Below are positions 10,106 through 20,084 of a DNA stretch of 64,000 nt, piece after piece. The DNA comes from Agapetus fuscipes (lineage: Eukaryota; Arthropoda; Insecta; Trichoptera; Glossosomatidae). The translations under genes were made by a program, and so were the position numbers. The DNA lies in assembly GCA_951799405.1 (NCBI GenBank), contig OX637353.1, positions 15,252,001 through 15,316,000 of the forward strand. Reading direction: 5' to 3'. The notes under the pieces were generated by a model. The model saw only the letters and a program-made list of their open reading frames with translations, was not told the origin of the DNA and searched no databases. Positions within the stretch are counted from its first letter, which is position 1; each line of letters begins with the position of its first letter.

Positions 10106-10940
10106 ACAGAATGTCCACTGACAAAATATCCGATGACAAAATGTCCGCCGACATAATGTCCACCGACATATTGTCCACGCAACAATATGTCCAGCGACAA
10201 AATGTCCGACATAATGTACCTACACGCGACAAAATTATCACCGACAAAAAGTCCACGCGGCAAAATGTCCATCAACAAATGTCCAGCGACAAAATGCCGA
10301 CCGACATAATGTACACGCGACAAAATTTCCCCCGACAAAATGTCCACCCACAAACTTCCCACAGACAAAATGTCCGCCGACCAAATGTTCATCGAAAAAA
10401 TGTCCGCTGACAAAATGTCCGTCGACAAAAATGTTCACCGACATAATGCCCACCGATATAATGTACACGTGACAAAATTTCCCCCGACAAAATGTCCACT
10501 CACAAACTTCCCACAGACAAAATGTCCGCCGACCAAATGTTCATCGAAAAAATGGCCGCTGACAAAATGTCCGTCGACAAAAATGTTCACCGACATAATG
10601 CCCACCGATATAATGTACACGTGACAAAATTTCCCCCGACAAAATGTCCACTCACAAACTTCCCACAGACAAAATGTCCGCCGACCAAATGTTCATCGAA
10701 AAAATGGCCGCTGACAAAATGTCCGTCGACAAAAATGTCCACCGACATAATGCCCACCGACATAATGTACACGTGACAAAATTTCCCCTGACAAAATGTC
10801 CACCCACAAACTTCCCACAGACAAAATGTCCACCAACATAATGTACACGCGACAAAATGTCCATCGACAAAATGTAGAGTGGACCTTTTGTCAATGGACA
10901 TTGTGTTGGTGGATATTCTGTCAATGGACATTTGTCATGA
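10106..10940 (+). repeat. Minisatellite MS3 with 152-bp higher-order unit
   Basis: Array of 15-bp CGACAAAATGTCCAC units. From about 10318 to 10790 a 152-bp block (including CAAATGTTCATCGAAAAAAT) is repeated three times with few differences. From about 10876 the unit appears in reverse (GTGGACCTTTTGTCAATGGA), so the array ends in an inverted copy. Frames are open on both strands because of the repeat, not because of coding. Confidence 0.9.
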
Positions 10941-11106
10941 CACGTTTTATGGGTATTTCAGAGCTACGAATCGTAGAATGAAGCCATGATCAGACCGAAA
11001 TGACTTTCTGTGTACCTTGACAAAAAAACAGTTTTTTTCGTAATTAATCAAGTTGATTTAAGCCATTCTTTAAGTTGTCATAAGCACGCCTGATTATCTT
11101 CATTAC

Positions 11107-11575
11107 TCACTTCTTATTTTTCTTATACAGCCATATCCATCCACTGCTGGACATATGCCTCCCCCATATCTCTCCATCTCTGTCTCGCGCTTTCTGAATC
11201 CAGTCTCCAGCAAGCCTTCTTATATCATCCGACCATCTCGTGGGAGCTCTCCCTCTGCTTCTCTTATCTTCCCGAGGTCTCCACTCTACCAATCTCTTCG
11301 CCCATCTCTGGTCGGTGGTTCTAGCAACATGCCCCGCAAAGGACCATTTTAGCTTTGCCACTCTCTCTACGACATCGGTTACTCCCGACCTTATCCGTAG
11401 CTCTGTGTTCCTTATTCTGTCGGAGAGTTTTACGTGTAGCATAGCTCTTTCATGTTTTCTTTGTGCTACACGGAGTTTTCTTATCGTCGTTTTTGTAAGA
11501 GTTAGCATTTTCGCTCCATAAGCCAATACTGGCAATACGCATTGGTCGTACATTTTGCGTTTCAAGCTTTATGGA
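11107..11575 (-). pseudogene. RTE-like LINE RT C-terminal fragment
   Basis: The minus strand encodes the typical RTE-type tail: CVLPVLAYGAKMLTLT, KLRVAQRKHERAML, LSDRIRNTELR, WSFAGHVAR and RGRAPTRWSDDIRRLAGDW. Just before the end, a G run at about 11162 appears one base short: the track frame reads GRHMSSSGW, whereas the neighbouring frame gives the usual AYVQQWMDMAV end. The RT domain and everything upstream are missing. Dead 3' fragment; family assignment is confident, subfamily is not. Confidence 0.85.
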
Positions 11576-11608
11576 ATGCTGCTGTCGAAGAACGTTTTTG
11601 AGGTTGCC

Positions 11609-11933
11609 ACATAATAATAATAATAATAATAATATTAGGATGATTTATTTGGTGAGCGCTGTTTTTGTGTGTATCACACCTCAAGAGCCCTCTGCGAGCT
11701 TGGTCGTCGCTATAGAAAGAGTCAATTCTCAAGCAAGACCGAGTTGTTGTAAGGCTGGATGGACCTTTCAGTGACCGGTCTTTGGTTAAGGTTTATGATT
11801 TTTTTCAACCCAGCGAAGAGCACATTTGAAAATATAAAAGGTGATTTTTTGCGCTCCGCTGGGATTCGAATCCACAACCTTCCATTTACGAGTCCGAAGT
11901 GTTGCCACTGGACTACGGACCGGTCCAAGATGC
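11609..11933 (-). mobile_element. SINE S1-L (LINE-type tail)
   Basis: In its sense: tRNA-like head (GTAGTCCAGTGGCAACACTT, B box GGATTCGAATCC in reverse), shared S1 body to CAAGCTCG, then a tail GAGGGCTCTTGAGGTGTGAT, ACACACAAAAACAGCGCTCA and (ATT)n. The tail matches the 3' end of the L2-like LINE fragment at 46935-47330. No poly(A). Confidence 0.85.
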
Positions 11934-12440
11934 CAACGACACGCGGTGTACCTGAGTGGTAACCCATCCAAGTACTATCCGCACTCAATGTTGCTTAACT
12001 TCGGTGATCTATGGGAACCGATGCTTTCAACATGGTATCGTCGTTGACAAACGTTGATTATATGCTGCCCATCCAAGACCTATTCTTCTCTGAATCTCAA
12101 CTGTCTGGTTATCACGTGATAGTAAGATGACGGTCATTTACAAAGACCATAAAGCTTAAGAAACTGAAACTAGAGATTTTGGGTATAGAGCACTCTTAAG
12201 TGACAATTTAAACGTGGGATTTATATTTGTATGCACTGCACGCAAACTTAAAACCTCGCGCTCCACATGTGTGTCATCCGTACGATAAACCAGGGTCTGG
12301 TCTGCGCTAATAGCTTCTTTGATGTTCCCAGTAACTCGATCACATCCGTAGCGTGGGACAGAATGGCTGAAAATGCATTCTACAAACCGCCACTCTTGCG
12401 TGACAGTTTTGAATGTACTCCCCTTTTCTCATCGTCAACT
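11934..12440. other. No gene recognised
   Basis: Moderate-complexity sequence. An open frame at 12267-12524 (plus, 85 codons) has no recognisable domain and runs into MITE M5 sequence, so I do not call it. Confidence 0.4.
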
Positions 12441-12597
12441 GGAACATGTTTTAAAAACAATTCTCTCACTATCGTGGTTTTGCGTTTTTCTCTCAGCTCA
12501 GATTGTGTAGACTGTGATTCTTAACACAATTTCATTGATAGGTCATATTTGTATCAAAATGGTAGATAAGCCAAACAAGCACTGAGGGGATGAACTT
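12441..12597 (+). mobile_element. MITE M5, right half only
   Basis: Contains the M5 core TCAGCTCAGATTGTGTAG and right terminus GATAAGCCAAACAAGCACTG. The left terminal part is not seen. Confidence 0.65.
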
Positions 12598-12623
12598 TGT
12601 AAATCATTTGTACGATAATAATA

Positions 12624-13049
12624 TCGACGGTTAAAAGCGACCAAAACTAAATTGTTCAGGAGAGCAGTTTAAAGTTTGAGATTGCAGAAAAATGGCATAA
12701 CTTTTTTATTTGTTACCAAATCGTTAAAATCAAAACAGTTCTAAAATTTAAAAAATAAAGGCATTTATTGGCGTTCCTTTTGATGTGGTTTTACGATGTT
12801 TTACATTCTTTATGTCACAAACGCCTTCAGGACAAAAAAGGCCAAAATCTTGTCGGTCACACCAAAACCATACTTCGGAAACGCAGTTGTTTGCTTGGGA
12901 ATAAACAACAACAAAAATCATCGTAGAGCTATGAGAGTTAGCGCATTGGAAAGACCGATTAATTTCAAGTAGGACAGCATTCATAACTCATTTTTGACCG
13001 AAACGTCACATTTTCTTTAAACTTTTTTTTACTTCCTTTTAACCGTCGA
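12624..13049. mobile_element. MITE M7, mariner-type ends
   Basis: TIRs TCGACGGTTAAAAG and CTTTTAACCGTCGA, flanked on both sides by TA (12622-12623 and 13050-13051), as in Tc1/mariner insertions. 426 bp inside. A minus-strand frame of 78 codons lies within (residues such as WFWCDRQDFGLFCPEG), but I recognise no transposase motif. Confidence 0.65.
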
Positions 13050-13051
13050 TA

Positions 13052-13375
13052 TACAAAATAAATAAGACTTTCAATGTGTGAACCAACAAGCCCTAATAAA
13101 ATATACATAAAATATTCAATGTTTATGACATTTTTTTCGATCACGCAAAAATGTGACGCTTGCCTGACCGTCTCCGGCGTGTACCAACATTAGAGTGGTG
13201 GCTGCTGCGGATCCCCCACGGCTCTTAGCGGGAAAAAGAACAGATGGGATGAACTTTCATGCTGTGTGTATACGTACTGGACTAGATACTTCATTGTGTT
13301 TGTTTTACGAAACTGTGCACGGACTATTCTCTGACCTAGGTGATTTTTTTTATTAAAAAAATAAACCAAACTGAT
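13052..13375. other. No feature recognised
   Basis: Flank between M7 and S1-A; nothing seen. Confidence 0.4.
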
Positions 13376-13697
13376 TGTTTTTAAAGAAATCCTGTGTGGA
13401 GGACTCCATAGATTTTAGAGACTCTAGTGGTCTATTACACTTGTTGTAGTGCCGCAGAGGTGTACGAGCTTGATCGTCGCTACAAAGCGCCAATTCTCAA
13501 GCAAGACCCAGTTGCTGTAAGGCTGGATGGACCTTTGGTGACCGGTCATTGGTAAAGATTTATGAATTTTTCAACCCAGCGAAGAGCAAATTTGAAAATA
13601 TTAATGGTATTTTTTTGTGCTCCGCCGGGATTCGAACCCACAACCTTCCCATTCAGAGTCCGCAGTGTTGCCACTGGACCACGGACCGGTCGTTGTT
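13376..13697 (-). mobile_element. SINE S1-A
   Basis: Full-length minus-strand copy. A-box-like and B-box (reverse GGGATTCGAACCC) present near 13626-13680, body, AAGCTCG branch (reverse CGAGCTTGATCGTC), S1-A module, and a T run at its left end that is its poly(A). Confidence 0.85.
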
Positions 13698-14503
13698 TTT
13701 GACTGGACCTTATTGGTGAGCAATACATAGGATACACTACTCCGTAAATTCACAAGCCTTACAAAAATTTAAATATTAAATTTTGGTTATGAGAGAATTT
13801 CGAATGGTTATATATCTTTGTAACTTAGATTATAGATGGAGTTTTTACAAGTGTTTTATAATCAGAGTACCTGTCACGACAGCTCGTAACCGAAAATGTA
13901 AATTTCAACTCAGAAAGAAGCGATTGTCTCGAAATGTCATTACTGGCAAATTCCCCCATCATTCAATTTGAATTTGATTTCAAAACAATTTACAAATTTA
14001 TTCCGCGATAAATAAATAATTGAATATTTTGTTGGGCGTTGCTTTTACAAACCCTAAAATTAAATTAAGCTTTGGATTGAGTTAATTTTAACTTTAACAA
14101 AGTGGAAAGCAAGTTTTTGGAAAGTCGTCTCTTTTATTATTTAATTAATTATAATCGTACCTCGGGGTGGAATTTGTTAATTATTTTGTTTTACAAAAGA
14201 GTAAATAAATTATGCATGTATTACGAGTATTATTAAATGAATTTAGTAAATAAATGAAAGAAAAAGCTTTATAATTAAGATAAAAAATTAATAAACGTGC
14301 TAGATACTCTTTTGCTATGACCATAAAGTGTAAGAAACAAAAACGGCAGATTTAGGGTATAAAGGGCTCTTAAATATCAATATATCATTGCAAATTAGAT
14401 TGTAGAGTATACTTACATATTGTGTGAAAGATCTAAATTCTAGATAAACTAAATTGGATTCCAGTCTGATCTCTAGCACGCTACACTAGTACAGATAAGT
14501 ATT
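13698..14503. other. AT-rich, no gene
   Basis: Very AT-rich sequence with no supported frame or repeat. Confidence 0.5.
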
Positions 14504-14540
14504 AGGCTGATTTATTTGGTGAGCGCTGTTTTTTTTTAAA
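14504..14540 (-). mobile_element. S1-L / L2-like LINE tail scrap
   Basis: TTAGGCTGATTTATTTGGTG and AGCGCTGTTTTT match the reverse of the S1-L tail. Only the last ~35 bp are present, so it may come from SINE or LINE. Confidence 0.55.
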
Positions 14541-14814
14541 CAAAAAAGTTAAAAATTCAAGGAGAGCAATACTGTCATATTTCTTTTTTTCACTCGGATA
14601 TTCAAAGCAGCTTTTGCCCGGCACGCAAAGCGAATAGCAATCAGATAAACTAAAATACAAATTAGCAATCGTTTACAATGTATTTGTTTTGTTTTTTTTA
14701 TTTGTTTTTTCGCGGACAAATAAAGTGAAACGGGAAATTTGCAATCGTAACTAACTTCCGGATGAAAATTATACAGTGAAAGGGAGTATAGATCTGTGGG
14801 AGTATACCTATCTA

Positions 14815-14885
14815 TAATCTAAGTTGCAAGGATATATTCATTTAAAGCTCTCAGATGTATGCCCACAAACCAACAAGTGTAGTTA
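14815..14885 (-). mobile_element. R element 3' end scrap
   Basis: CTATAATCTAAGTTGCAAGG followed by the tail-proximal body to ACCAACAAGTGTAG, then unrelated sequence. Confidence 0.6.
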
Positions 14886-15288
14886 CCTACTTGAACAAAG
14901 ATAAAATTTCTCCGCTTTTGAGCGATTTTGCGCTTCGTTTTTCCAAGCTGCATACGCAGCGGATTCACAGTAATCCTATCCTTAGATTTACATTATTTTT
15001 TCGTATTATGTGTATCATTCTTCACGCTACTCGTGATCTAGCAACAATCCCACAAGGAGCGCCACCCGAGGTATGCTATTAGCTTCAGTAACATCAAACC
15101 ATTTACTTTTAGAGTCATGGACACGCCTCTGACCTAGAGGTTCTTGTTTTGTCATGCCGTTGCTTTTATTTCACGGGAAGACCTTTCGCCACTTGAGAAA
15201 ATATATAGCTTTGCATGAGCGTCCATGTGCTGTGAATCCTTCTGACACATACATACAGGACGGGTACGAGGAGGGTTTGAGCATACCG
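14886..15288. other. No feature recognised
   Basis: A 75-codon frame (14855-15082, plus) overlaps the R scrap and shows no domain. Nothing else. Confidence 0.4.
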
Positions 15289-15611
15289 TGGTCCGTAGTC
15301 TAGTGGTGACACTTCGGACTCGTAAATGGAAGGCTGTGGGTTCGAATCCCGGCGGAGCACAAAAAATATATCATTTATATTTTCAAATTTGCTCTTCGAT
15401 GGGTTGAAAAATTCATAAATCCTTAACCAAACACCGGTCACTATAGATCCATCCAGCCTTACAGCAACTGGGTCTTGCTTGAGTATTGGCGCTTTGTGGC
15501 GACGACTAAATTCGTAAACACCTCTGCGGCACTAGAACAAGTGTCATAGAACCCTAGAGTTTTTGAAATCTACGGAGTCTCCCGCACAGGGTTTCTTTAA
15601 AAAAAAAAGTA
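15289..15611 (+). mobile_element. SINE S1-A
   Basis: Plus-strand full-length copy: TGGTCCGTAGTCTAGTGGTG (A-box region), GGTTCGAATCCC (B box, about 15341), body, branch point, S1-A module with CCCGCACAGGGTTTC, and an A-rich tail near 15598-15609. Confidence 0.85.
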
Positions 15612-15905
15612 CGCATGCGTCATGTGTAAACGCGAACTTACACATGTATGTTTGTGCAATTAATTAAATAAAAGCTTTTTATATCAATATATCTTTGCAA
15701 CTTAGATTATGGATAGATATAGAACCAAAACTACGTAAGAACATTGGATTTATTTAATATTTTGTTTCTTTGTGTCTTATTGAAATAAAACAATTAATTT
15801 ATTTCACTAAATGTACATGTTCGACATCCACCGCGGCATTTTGAAATCCAGATTGTTCCCAATCCAGCAGTGGCTCCCAACCTAGAGGCGATCTGGGGCG
15901 ATTTG
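15612..15905. other. No feature recognised
   Basis: Contains only an R-tail-like scrap (ATATCTTTGCAACTTAGATT) near 15690. Confidence 0.4.
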
Positions 15906-16135
15906 AGCTCTGCAAAGATGTATGTTCATTTAAAATTAATATTCAATGCATGCCCCTAAACAGACACCTGTACATTCACGCTTACAAATGCTGCGTGTGT
16001 GCCCGCAATTTGAAAACCAAATCTCAAATGAACATAAGCCCTGAAACTTTTGCCGACCTTTCCTGAAATTGGGGGACTAAGTTAACAATTTTTTACTGCA
16101 TGGGTGGTCAGCCTCATACCAACCTATAAGTCAAG
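15906..16135 (-). mobile_element. R element copy
   Basis: Diverged reverse copy (CTGCAAAGATGTATG to CCTATAAGTCAAG). The pentamer tail is lost. Confidence 0.7.
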
Positions 16136-16267
16136 CGCCCGGAGGCGATTGCAGAGCAATGGAGCGATAGGGAGGCGATGGGATTATAACGAATTTTCAA
16201 TCTCACTTTTTTACTTTTATTGTTTAAGAATGTTTTAACTTCCTTATTTTCAATTTAAAAGTAACAT

Positions 16268-16767
16268 ATCTATAATGTACGCTGCAAAGATAAATTAACA
16301 TTTAAAACTCAAATCAAATGCATGCCCACAAACCAACACGTCGCACGTTTAATAATAAAGAGAAATAACTCGAAAATTGGGAAAATCGAGATTTTGTAAT
16401 AAAACGCAAGAACAATGCGAGAAGAATGCGTAGAATGCGACAGCCGTTCAATGTGGACGAATATGACCGAGATAAAACATCGGCCGCCTTTTTCATCCCA
16501 TACAAGTTGTACTGGGTGTCTGAACTTCAAACGCGTTTTCCCAACATTCATGTTTTTTGAGTTATTGCTCTTTATTATTAAACGTGCGACGTGTAGTTCG
16601 CGTTAACAAATGCTGAATGTGTACTTACAAATAAAATCCAAACCTCAGATGAACATAAGCCCTACAACTTTTACCGACCTTCCCTGATAAAGGGGTGACA
16701 TTGGCAAAGTGAACCATTTTTTACAGTTAAGGTGGTCAGCCTCATACCAACCTATAAATCAAGGAAT
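16268..16767 (-). mobile_element. R element split by MITE M1
   Basis: Tail-side half 16268-16340 and the other half 16590-16767 form one R copy. The R sequence CAACACGTGTAG is interrupted at ACACG/CGTGTAG by M1, with CG duplicated. Confidence 0.8.
16341..16589 (+). mobile_element. MITE M1, inserted in R
   Basis: TIRs of about 28 bp: left TCGCACGTTTAATAATAAAG, right its complement ending AACGTGCGA. 249 bp. At two other sites M1 is flanked by TA, pointing to a Tc1/mariner-type transposase. The 80-codon minus-strand frame is also seen in the copies at 26.1 and 51.8 kb; I treat this as sequence similarity, not coding. Confidence 0.85.
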
Positions 16768-17148
16768 ATATTCCCTTTCATATTTATTTTTTATATTTTA
16801 TTTATTTATATAGCGTTTCCCAAAATAAATCAATAATGTTTTATCTATTTACACATAAAGGGGCGATGTGCGTTAAGAGTTTGGGAATCACTGGTTTAAA
16901 CCGTACATTTTCGATGTACGTACACAATAATTTGCAAATTCCTCGTATACTTTTGGCATGCCCCCCTTCTAAAATAAACTCCCTTATTATTTGTAACAAG
17001 ATTGTTTTGTTCGTTATATCTACATGTATGCGTATTCATATAACGAATGTGGAACGCTATTAGACTGGTCCTTGTTTTTTTTACGCAGTTTATTTTTTCA
17101 AAAAAGGTAGAAATAAAAAATATCTGTCAAAGTTAAATAAGGGGTCTA
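16768..17148. other. No feature recognised
   Basis: AT-rich; a 75-codon frame at 16836-17063 has no recognisable content. Confidence 0.4.
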
Positions 17149-17250
17149 TATAATCTAAGTTGCAAAGATATATTAACATTTAAGGCTCTCAAATTCATGC
17201 CCACAAACAAACACGTATAGTTCGCGATTACAAATGTTTTTTAATTTGTT
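17149..17250 (-). mobile_element. R element 3' part
   Basis: TATAATCTAAGTTGCAAAGA to CGCGATTACAAATG: the tail-side half of R in reverse. Confidence 0.65.
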
Positions 17251-17272
17251 AGATCACATTTGTTAGATCACT

Positions 17273-17520
17273 CCTTGACTGATAGGTTGGTACGATGCTG
17301 ACCACCCGTGCTGTAAAAATCGGTTCACTTTTGCCAATGCCACCCCGGTTCAGAGAACGGCGGCAGGAGTTGCAAGGTTTATGTCCATGTGAGGTTTTCT
17401 TTATTTGTATGCACACATGCAGAATGTGTAGGCGCGAACCTACATGTGCCTGTCTGTGGGCATGCATTTCATATGAGCCTTAAATGCTTACATATCCTTG
17501 CAGCTTAGATTATAGATTAT
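17273..17520 (+). mobile_element. R element copy
   Basis: Plus-strand copy, CCTTGACTGATAGGTTGGTA to CTTGCAGCTTAGATTATAGA, about 15-20% diverged from the others by eye. A partial second tail-side copy follows at about 17530-17610. With the reverse half at 17149 it makes a loose inverted pair. Confidence 0.75.
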
Positions 17521-17610
17521 AGATAGATATAGACATGCAGCATGCGTAGGCGCTAACTTACTCGTATTTGCTTGTGGGCATGCATTTAATACATGAATCT
17601 TAAGTGTGCC

Positions 17611-17784
17611 GCATTCGCTGGAATGGTCGAGAGATGAGGCGCTGGCACTCGAATTTGCATTACTGAAACTAGCGCCGGTGTGAACCCCGCCTGCGCCGTA
17701 TCCTATCGACAACTTCGAACCTGATTCTGAAGATTTATTGCATGCACACAAGCATCCATTTTCGCATGAAAGCAAACTGGCCAT
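17611..17784. other. GC-richer block, possibly old coding sequence
   Basis: A short segment of higher GC between R and SINE scraps. The minus strand reads from ATG at 17784 for about 58 codons (start MASLLSCENGCLCAC, Ser/Ala-rich) before entering repeat sequence. The plus strand also has a plausible stretch (EWSRDEALALEFALLKLAPV, stop, then PPAPYPIDNFEPDSEDLL). I cannot identify either; no homology claim is made. Confidence 0.3.
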
Positions 17785-17828
17785 GCAAAATACGTTGGTG
17801 AATTGTATTCCTCTTCACAAATCTATTA
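17785..17828 (+). mobile_element. SINE S3 3' end scrap
   Basis: GTTGGTGAATTGTATTCCTC and CTTCACAAATCTATT match the S3 terminus; head and body are absent. Confidence 0.6.
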
Positions 17829-17833
17829 AAAAA

Positions 17834-17900
17834 TACTGTAACTGTGACTCTGTCGTAATTACTCTAAGAGTGATCAGAGCCTCTGCAGATTGACTCTTGC
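17834..17900 (-). mobile_element. LINE-A 3' end scrap
   Basis: ACTGTAACTGTGACTCTGTC followed by AGAGTGATCAGAGCCTCTGC, the reverse of the LINE-A terminus and its (ACAGTT)n tail. Confidence 0.65.
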
Positions 17901-18260
17901 TCAAAATGTCTCATTGGCTAATTTTTTTTATTTTTTTTTTAAGTTTGGCACTTCATCCATATTGGACGATTGCTGCCATGTTACAAACATAAATATTTTA
18001 GAAGCTTTTTGTTATTTTGGAGTAAAGATGAAATTTAGGTTTTAATTAAATTTTGATATTGTTCTTATTCAAAAAGGAAACTATCGGACTAAAGTGTTTT
18101 GTTGAAAATAAAATAAATTTTGCATTCACTGGGAGTGGACAGTCTCTTTTTAGTTTTAGGAAAAATTTGTTCAGTGGGCATCCAAGCAGCATGGGCTAAT
18201 TATATTAATAAATAATTCATTAAAAACATTACAAAATGAATGGTTATTTTGTAATACTTA
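17901..18260. other. No feature recognised
   Basis: AT-rich, T-run near 17920-17941. Nothing supported. Confidence 0.4.
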
Positions 18261-18502
18261 GGGCCTGTTGCACCAACCTCCAATCAATATTTGATTGAAA
18301 CATCAAATTTGATTGCTTAGTTCTGGTAAGGACCTCGGTTAATTACTTCTCGAAAGTTGGTAAAAATGTGATGGAATTTGAACAGGAAATATGATTCACA
18401 TCAGCTGACTTACGTATATGCAATCAATTGTTTGATTTGAAAGGGAGAAATCACACTTTTAATTTTGATTTTCGTCTGATTGGAGTTTGATGCAACAGGC
18501 CT
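18261..18502. mobile_element. MITE M4, PIF/Harbinger type
   Basis: TIRs GGGCCTGTTGCACCAA and (reverse side) TTGATGCAACAGGCC, flanked by TTA on both sides (18258-18260, 18503-18505). A 3-bp TWA-type duplication plus GGGCCTGTTGCA ends fits PIF/Harbinger. Second palindromic zone: CAATCAATATTTGATTGAAA against TTCAAATCAAACAATTGATT. 242 bp, no coding. Confidence 0.8.
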
Positions 18503-18545
18503 TTAAGATCTGTTTCTGGTACGGAAAACAGTTTGGTGAATCGAA

Positions 18546-18705
18546 TTGTAACTGTAACTGTAACTCTTTCGCGATTCGGCTAGGGGTGACCAGAGCCTCT
18601 GCAGATTTTCCTACATTTTTTCCTATCCATGCATATCTCTTTCACTTCATTCATATCCATCACCTTTTTCATACATTTCCTTTTTTTACTTTTCATATTT
18701 TAAAA
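18546..18705 (-). mobile_element. LINE-A 3' fragment
   Basis: Tail (TGTAAC)n at the left, then the reverse of the coding end (CTAGGGGTGACCAGAGCCTC and CATCACCTTTTTCATACA). Homologous to the 37.1-kb copy; only the last ~45 codons remain. Confidence 0.75.
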
Positions 18706-18882
18706 AATAATGATGCAAATAAAATAGCACATTCAAATAATATGGACCGGTCTAATGTTTATATCCCTCTAGAGGATGTTGATTTATACAATCGGTTTAC
18801 AGAGCTTCGTACTGAAATAAACAAAATATTTCCACACATTGTTCGTGCGGCTCAAGCGCATGTTTTGAAATTATTTGTGTGA
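18706..18882 (+). other. Unidentified coding-like remnant
   Basis: The plus frame reads NMDRSNVYIPLEDVDLYNRF, then RTEINKIFPHIVRAAQAHV and a stop at 18880. Composition and length suggest the end of some old ORF, but I do not recognise it; it may belong to a transposon. Confidence 0.25.
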
Positions 18883-18945
18883 TGCTCAAATACAATGAAT
18901 TTCCTTTTGAAGTAATTCATCTTTTCCTGTGCCATTTATTCCTTA

Positions 18946-19655
18946 ATTTTTAGGTTGGTATGCAGCTGACTACCCATACTGTAGAAAATGGTTCACTATG
19001 GCAATGTAACCCTGTTTAAAAGGGAAGGTGTGCAAGAGTTGCAGGGTGTATGTACATTTGAGATTGGTTTTTTTAAATTGTAGGTCCACTAAGGGCAAGG
19101 TCTACAAGACGGTAAGGCCCACCATGCTATATGGAGCAGAATGCTGGACTTGCAAAAACGTCCATGAACGGCAAGTCCATGCTGCCGAGATGAGAATGCT
19201 GAGGTGGGCTGGAGGCGTCACTAGGCTAGACCACATAAGGAACGAATACGTTAGGGGTAGCTTTAAGGTTGCCCCAATAACAGACAGGATTAGAGAATCC
19301 CAATTCCGGTGGTTCGGCCATGTGATGCGAAGAGATAATGAACATAGTGTCCAAAAAGCCCTCAGCATTCCCACAGGACCAAGAGGCGGAGGCCGCCCAA
19401 TGGCAACATGGCGGGCCAATATTGAAAAAGAAATGCAAAAGGGATATTTGACAGAGGAGATGAGCCAGGATAGAAAAGTTTGGCGTCTTCGAACAAGGAG
19501 GGCCGACCCCAAATGATGGGATAAGGTAAAGGGAAAGAAGAGAGAGAAGAGACATACGGCATGTGTAAGCGCGAAATTATGCGTGCCTGCTTGTGGGAAT
19601 GCATTTAATATGAATCTGAAATGATACATTATCTTAGCAACTTAGATTTAAATTT
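18946..19655 (+). mobile_element. R element split by a LINE fragment
   Basis: The first half runs from TTAGGTTGGTATGCAGCTGA to TTGTAGGTCCAC (about 19089), the second half from ATACGGCATGTGTAAGCG (about 19553) to CAACTTAGATTTAAATTTAG. Together they form one R copy interrupted at GGTCCAC/ATGCGGCATG. Confidence 0.8.
19090..19552 (+). pseudogene. RTE-type LINE RT C-terminal fragment
   Basis: The plus frame, open from about 19082 to the stop at 19514-19516, encodes a classic arthropod LINE C-terminus: RPTMLYGAECWTCKN, AAEMRMLRWAGGVTRLDHIR, SFKVAPITDRIRES, RWFGHVMRR and DRKVWRLRTRRADPK. RT core motifs are missing. It is inserted in R and ends in a purine-rich GGGAAAGAAGAGAGAG tract. It differs from both LINE-A and the 11.1-kb RTE fragment, so it is a third family with this C-terminal fold. 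Confidence 0.85.
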
Positions 19656-20080
19656 AGATTTAGACCTTTAAGATATCGATATTTATGTTATCTTTATTTT
19701 TTGTTTCAGAAATTCCGCGAAACGGTGCTACAAGCCTGAGACTCCAAAAAAATAAAAATAAAATATATTATATCACTAATTCACTACCATAGTATAAATG
19801 CCATTGTGACTTAATCAAAGCGATATAACATAAATATTTAATATTTAAAACAATATATTATAAATAATTGTGTTTAATTTTTGCTTATGTAAAATATACA
19901 TATACTAAAATATCCTTCATAAAATAGTTATCTAACAAAAAAAAGAATTTCTATATTAAAAGAGAGTATTCATTTGGGTAAGCTTATGTTTCATCATTTT
20001 TTTTTTAAGATACAAAATTTAACCGTATATTTTTCAAGATAAAAAAAATAATCATTAATTTTGTAAGACACAAATTTTAA
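19656..20080. other. AT-rich, no gene
   Basis: More than 75% A+T by eye. No supported feature. Confidence 0.5.
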
Positions 20081-20084
20081 GCAT

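Noticed and set aside
9464..10931. Repetitive frames such as MSTHKLPTDKMSADQMF and their antisense GGHFVGG-type peptides
   Set aside because: A 15-bp repeat gives open frames by period (15 is a multiple of 3) on both strands. The only coding remnant is the LINE-A fragment at 9691-10105.
13696..14500. CRISPR-like or bacterial features
   Set aside because: No direct repeats with unique spacers anywhere in the window; the tandem arrays are contiguous minisatellites.
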